From: Kordiimonadaceae bacterium
Lineage (GTDB): Bacteria > Pseudomonadota > Alphaproteobacteria > Sphingomonadales > Emcibacteraceae
Assembly (NCBI GenBank): GCA_018675425.1
Contig: JABGYD010000006.1
Location: 1-48,895 of the forward strand
Length of the DNA: 48,895 nucleotides
Reading direction: 5' to 3'
In this document: piece after piece, positions 48,480-48,895 of the stretch
Position numbering within the stretch: the stretch's first letter is position 1
Layout of the letters: each line of letters begins with the position of its first letter
Notes under the pieces: generated by a model
The model's database searches: none
Told to the model about the DNA's origin: nothing
The model's input: the letters and a program-made list of their open reading frames with translations, nothing else
Made by a program: the position numbers and the translations under genes

Positions 48480-48890
48480 ATGGCTGAAAAGCTTCATTTT
48501 GAACTGGTTTCGCCAGAAAAACTTCTTAAATCGGCAGATGTTGATATGGTTGTTGTTCCGGGTACTGAAGGTGACTTTGGGGTGCTACCAAAACATGCGC
48601 CGCTAGTTTCAACGCTCCGTACCGGTATTATAGAAGTACATAACGATAGTGAAGCTGAAAAATTACTTGTTGTTGGTGGTTTTGCTGAAGTGAATTCTGA
48701 GGGCCTTATAATCCTTGCTGAGATAGTCAGGCCTTTAGCAGATGTTGATAGAGAGACATACCTCTCTGAGCTTAAAGATCTTGAAGAAACTGTTTTACAT
48801 GCAAAAGATAATGATTCTAAAGCTCGTGCTGAAAAGGCTAGGGACGGCATAGCTTCTATAATAGAAGTATTGGACCGCGAAGTAGCATAA
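48480..48890 (+). CDS. atpC: ATP synthase F1, epsilon subunit
   Basis: Rotor and regulatory subunit. The N-terminal beta-sandwich contains FELVSPEKLL, VVPGTEGDFGVLPKHAPL and VVGGFAEV; the C-terminal helical hairpin (about 90-136) follows. The 136 residues are complete, ending four bases before the window does, so any downstream operon partner is outside view. The F0 genes (atpI, B, E, F) are not here, as in alphaproteobacteria, where F1 and F0 operons are separate. Confidence 0.96.
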   Translation: MAEKLHFELVSPEKLLKSADVDMVVVPGTEGDFGVLPKHAPLVSTLRTGIIEVHNDSEAEKLLVVGGFAEVNSEGLIILAEIVRPLADVDRETYLSELKDLEETVLHAKDNDSKARAEKARDGIASIIEVLDREVA

Positions 48891-48895
48891 ATCTA

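Overview
The window looks like one contiguous piece of an AT-rich alphaproteobacterial chromosome, probably from a free-living marine lineage of the Rhodospirillales/Sneathiellales type. Placement rests on gene content and order: a class I (archaeal-type) lysyl-tRNA synthetase, the TCA string mdh-sucC-sucD-sucA-sucB-lpdA, an xerC/DUF484/transaldolase block next to priA and the atpHAGDC operon, and a Rhodospirillales-type PTPS-like protein beside a pteridine-reductase-like SDR. No 16S rRNA is present, so the order is an inference. I see no insertion sequence, prophage, CRISPR array, integrase-flanked island or long repeat.

Layout. 1-4.7 kb: the C-terminal remnant of a lost oxidoreductase gene, lysK (-) and a divergent DinG-family Fe-S helicase (+). 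4.9-12.5 kb: a C1 operon (+) holding glutathione-dependent formaldehyde dehydrogenase, S-formylglutathione hydrolase and a three-subunit NAD-linked formate dehydrogenase (fdsG-fdsB-fdsA), followed closely by an EamA-type permease. It encodes oxidation of formaldehyde to CO2 with NADH production. 12.5-15.1 kb: a GTP cyclohydrolase II with a degenerate DHBP-synthase-like domain (-), divergent from a PTPS-like gene overlapping a pteridine-reductase-like SDR (+), a probable pterin cluster. 15.1-19.7 kb (-): xthA, an unrecognised 198-residue protein, lolA and ftsK.

20.0-24.4 kb: a UbiH-type hydroxylase and a YceI protein (+), a Trm112-like protein, a Lon-N-domain protein, a CnoX-like thioredoxin/TPR protein and a ProXp-ala-like editing protein (-), then tRNA-Gly(GCC) (+). 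24.5-27.8 kb (+): a membrane-anchored PIG-L deacetylase, a YkuD-type protein and ZapE. 28.0-36.7 kb (+): malate dehydrogenase, succinyl-CoA synthetase and the full 2-oxoglutarate dehydrogenase complex, followed by a TPR-sulfotransferase. 38.4-41.3 kb (-): DoxX, XerC, DUF484 and a TalC-like transaldolase. 41.4-48.9 kb (+): priA and the F1 ATP synthase operon.

Most of the window is housekeeping. The best leads are: (i) the formate dehydrogenase alpha subunit, which lacks the His-Cys3 iron-sulfur cluster motif of the well-studied FdsA proteins, in a locus without fdhD/fdsC/fdsD; (ii) the pterin cluster, whose SDR carries the Asp-Tyr-Lys triad and TxxxKRxG motif of pteridine reductases; (iii) an unrecognised protein between xthA and lolA; and (iv) the TPR-sulfotransferase behind the TCA genes. 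All functional statements come from sequence reading and recalled family knowledge; no database search was run.
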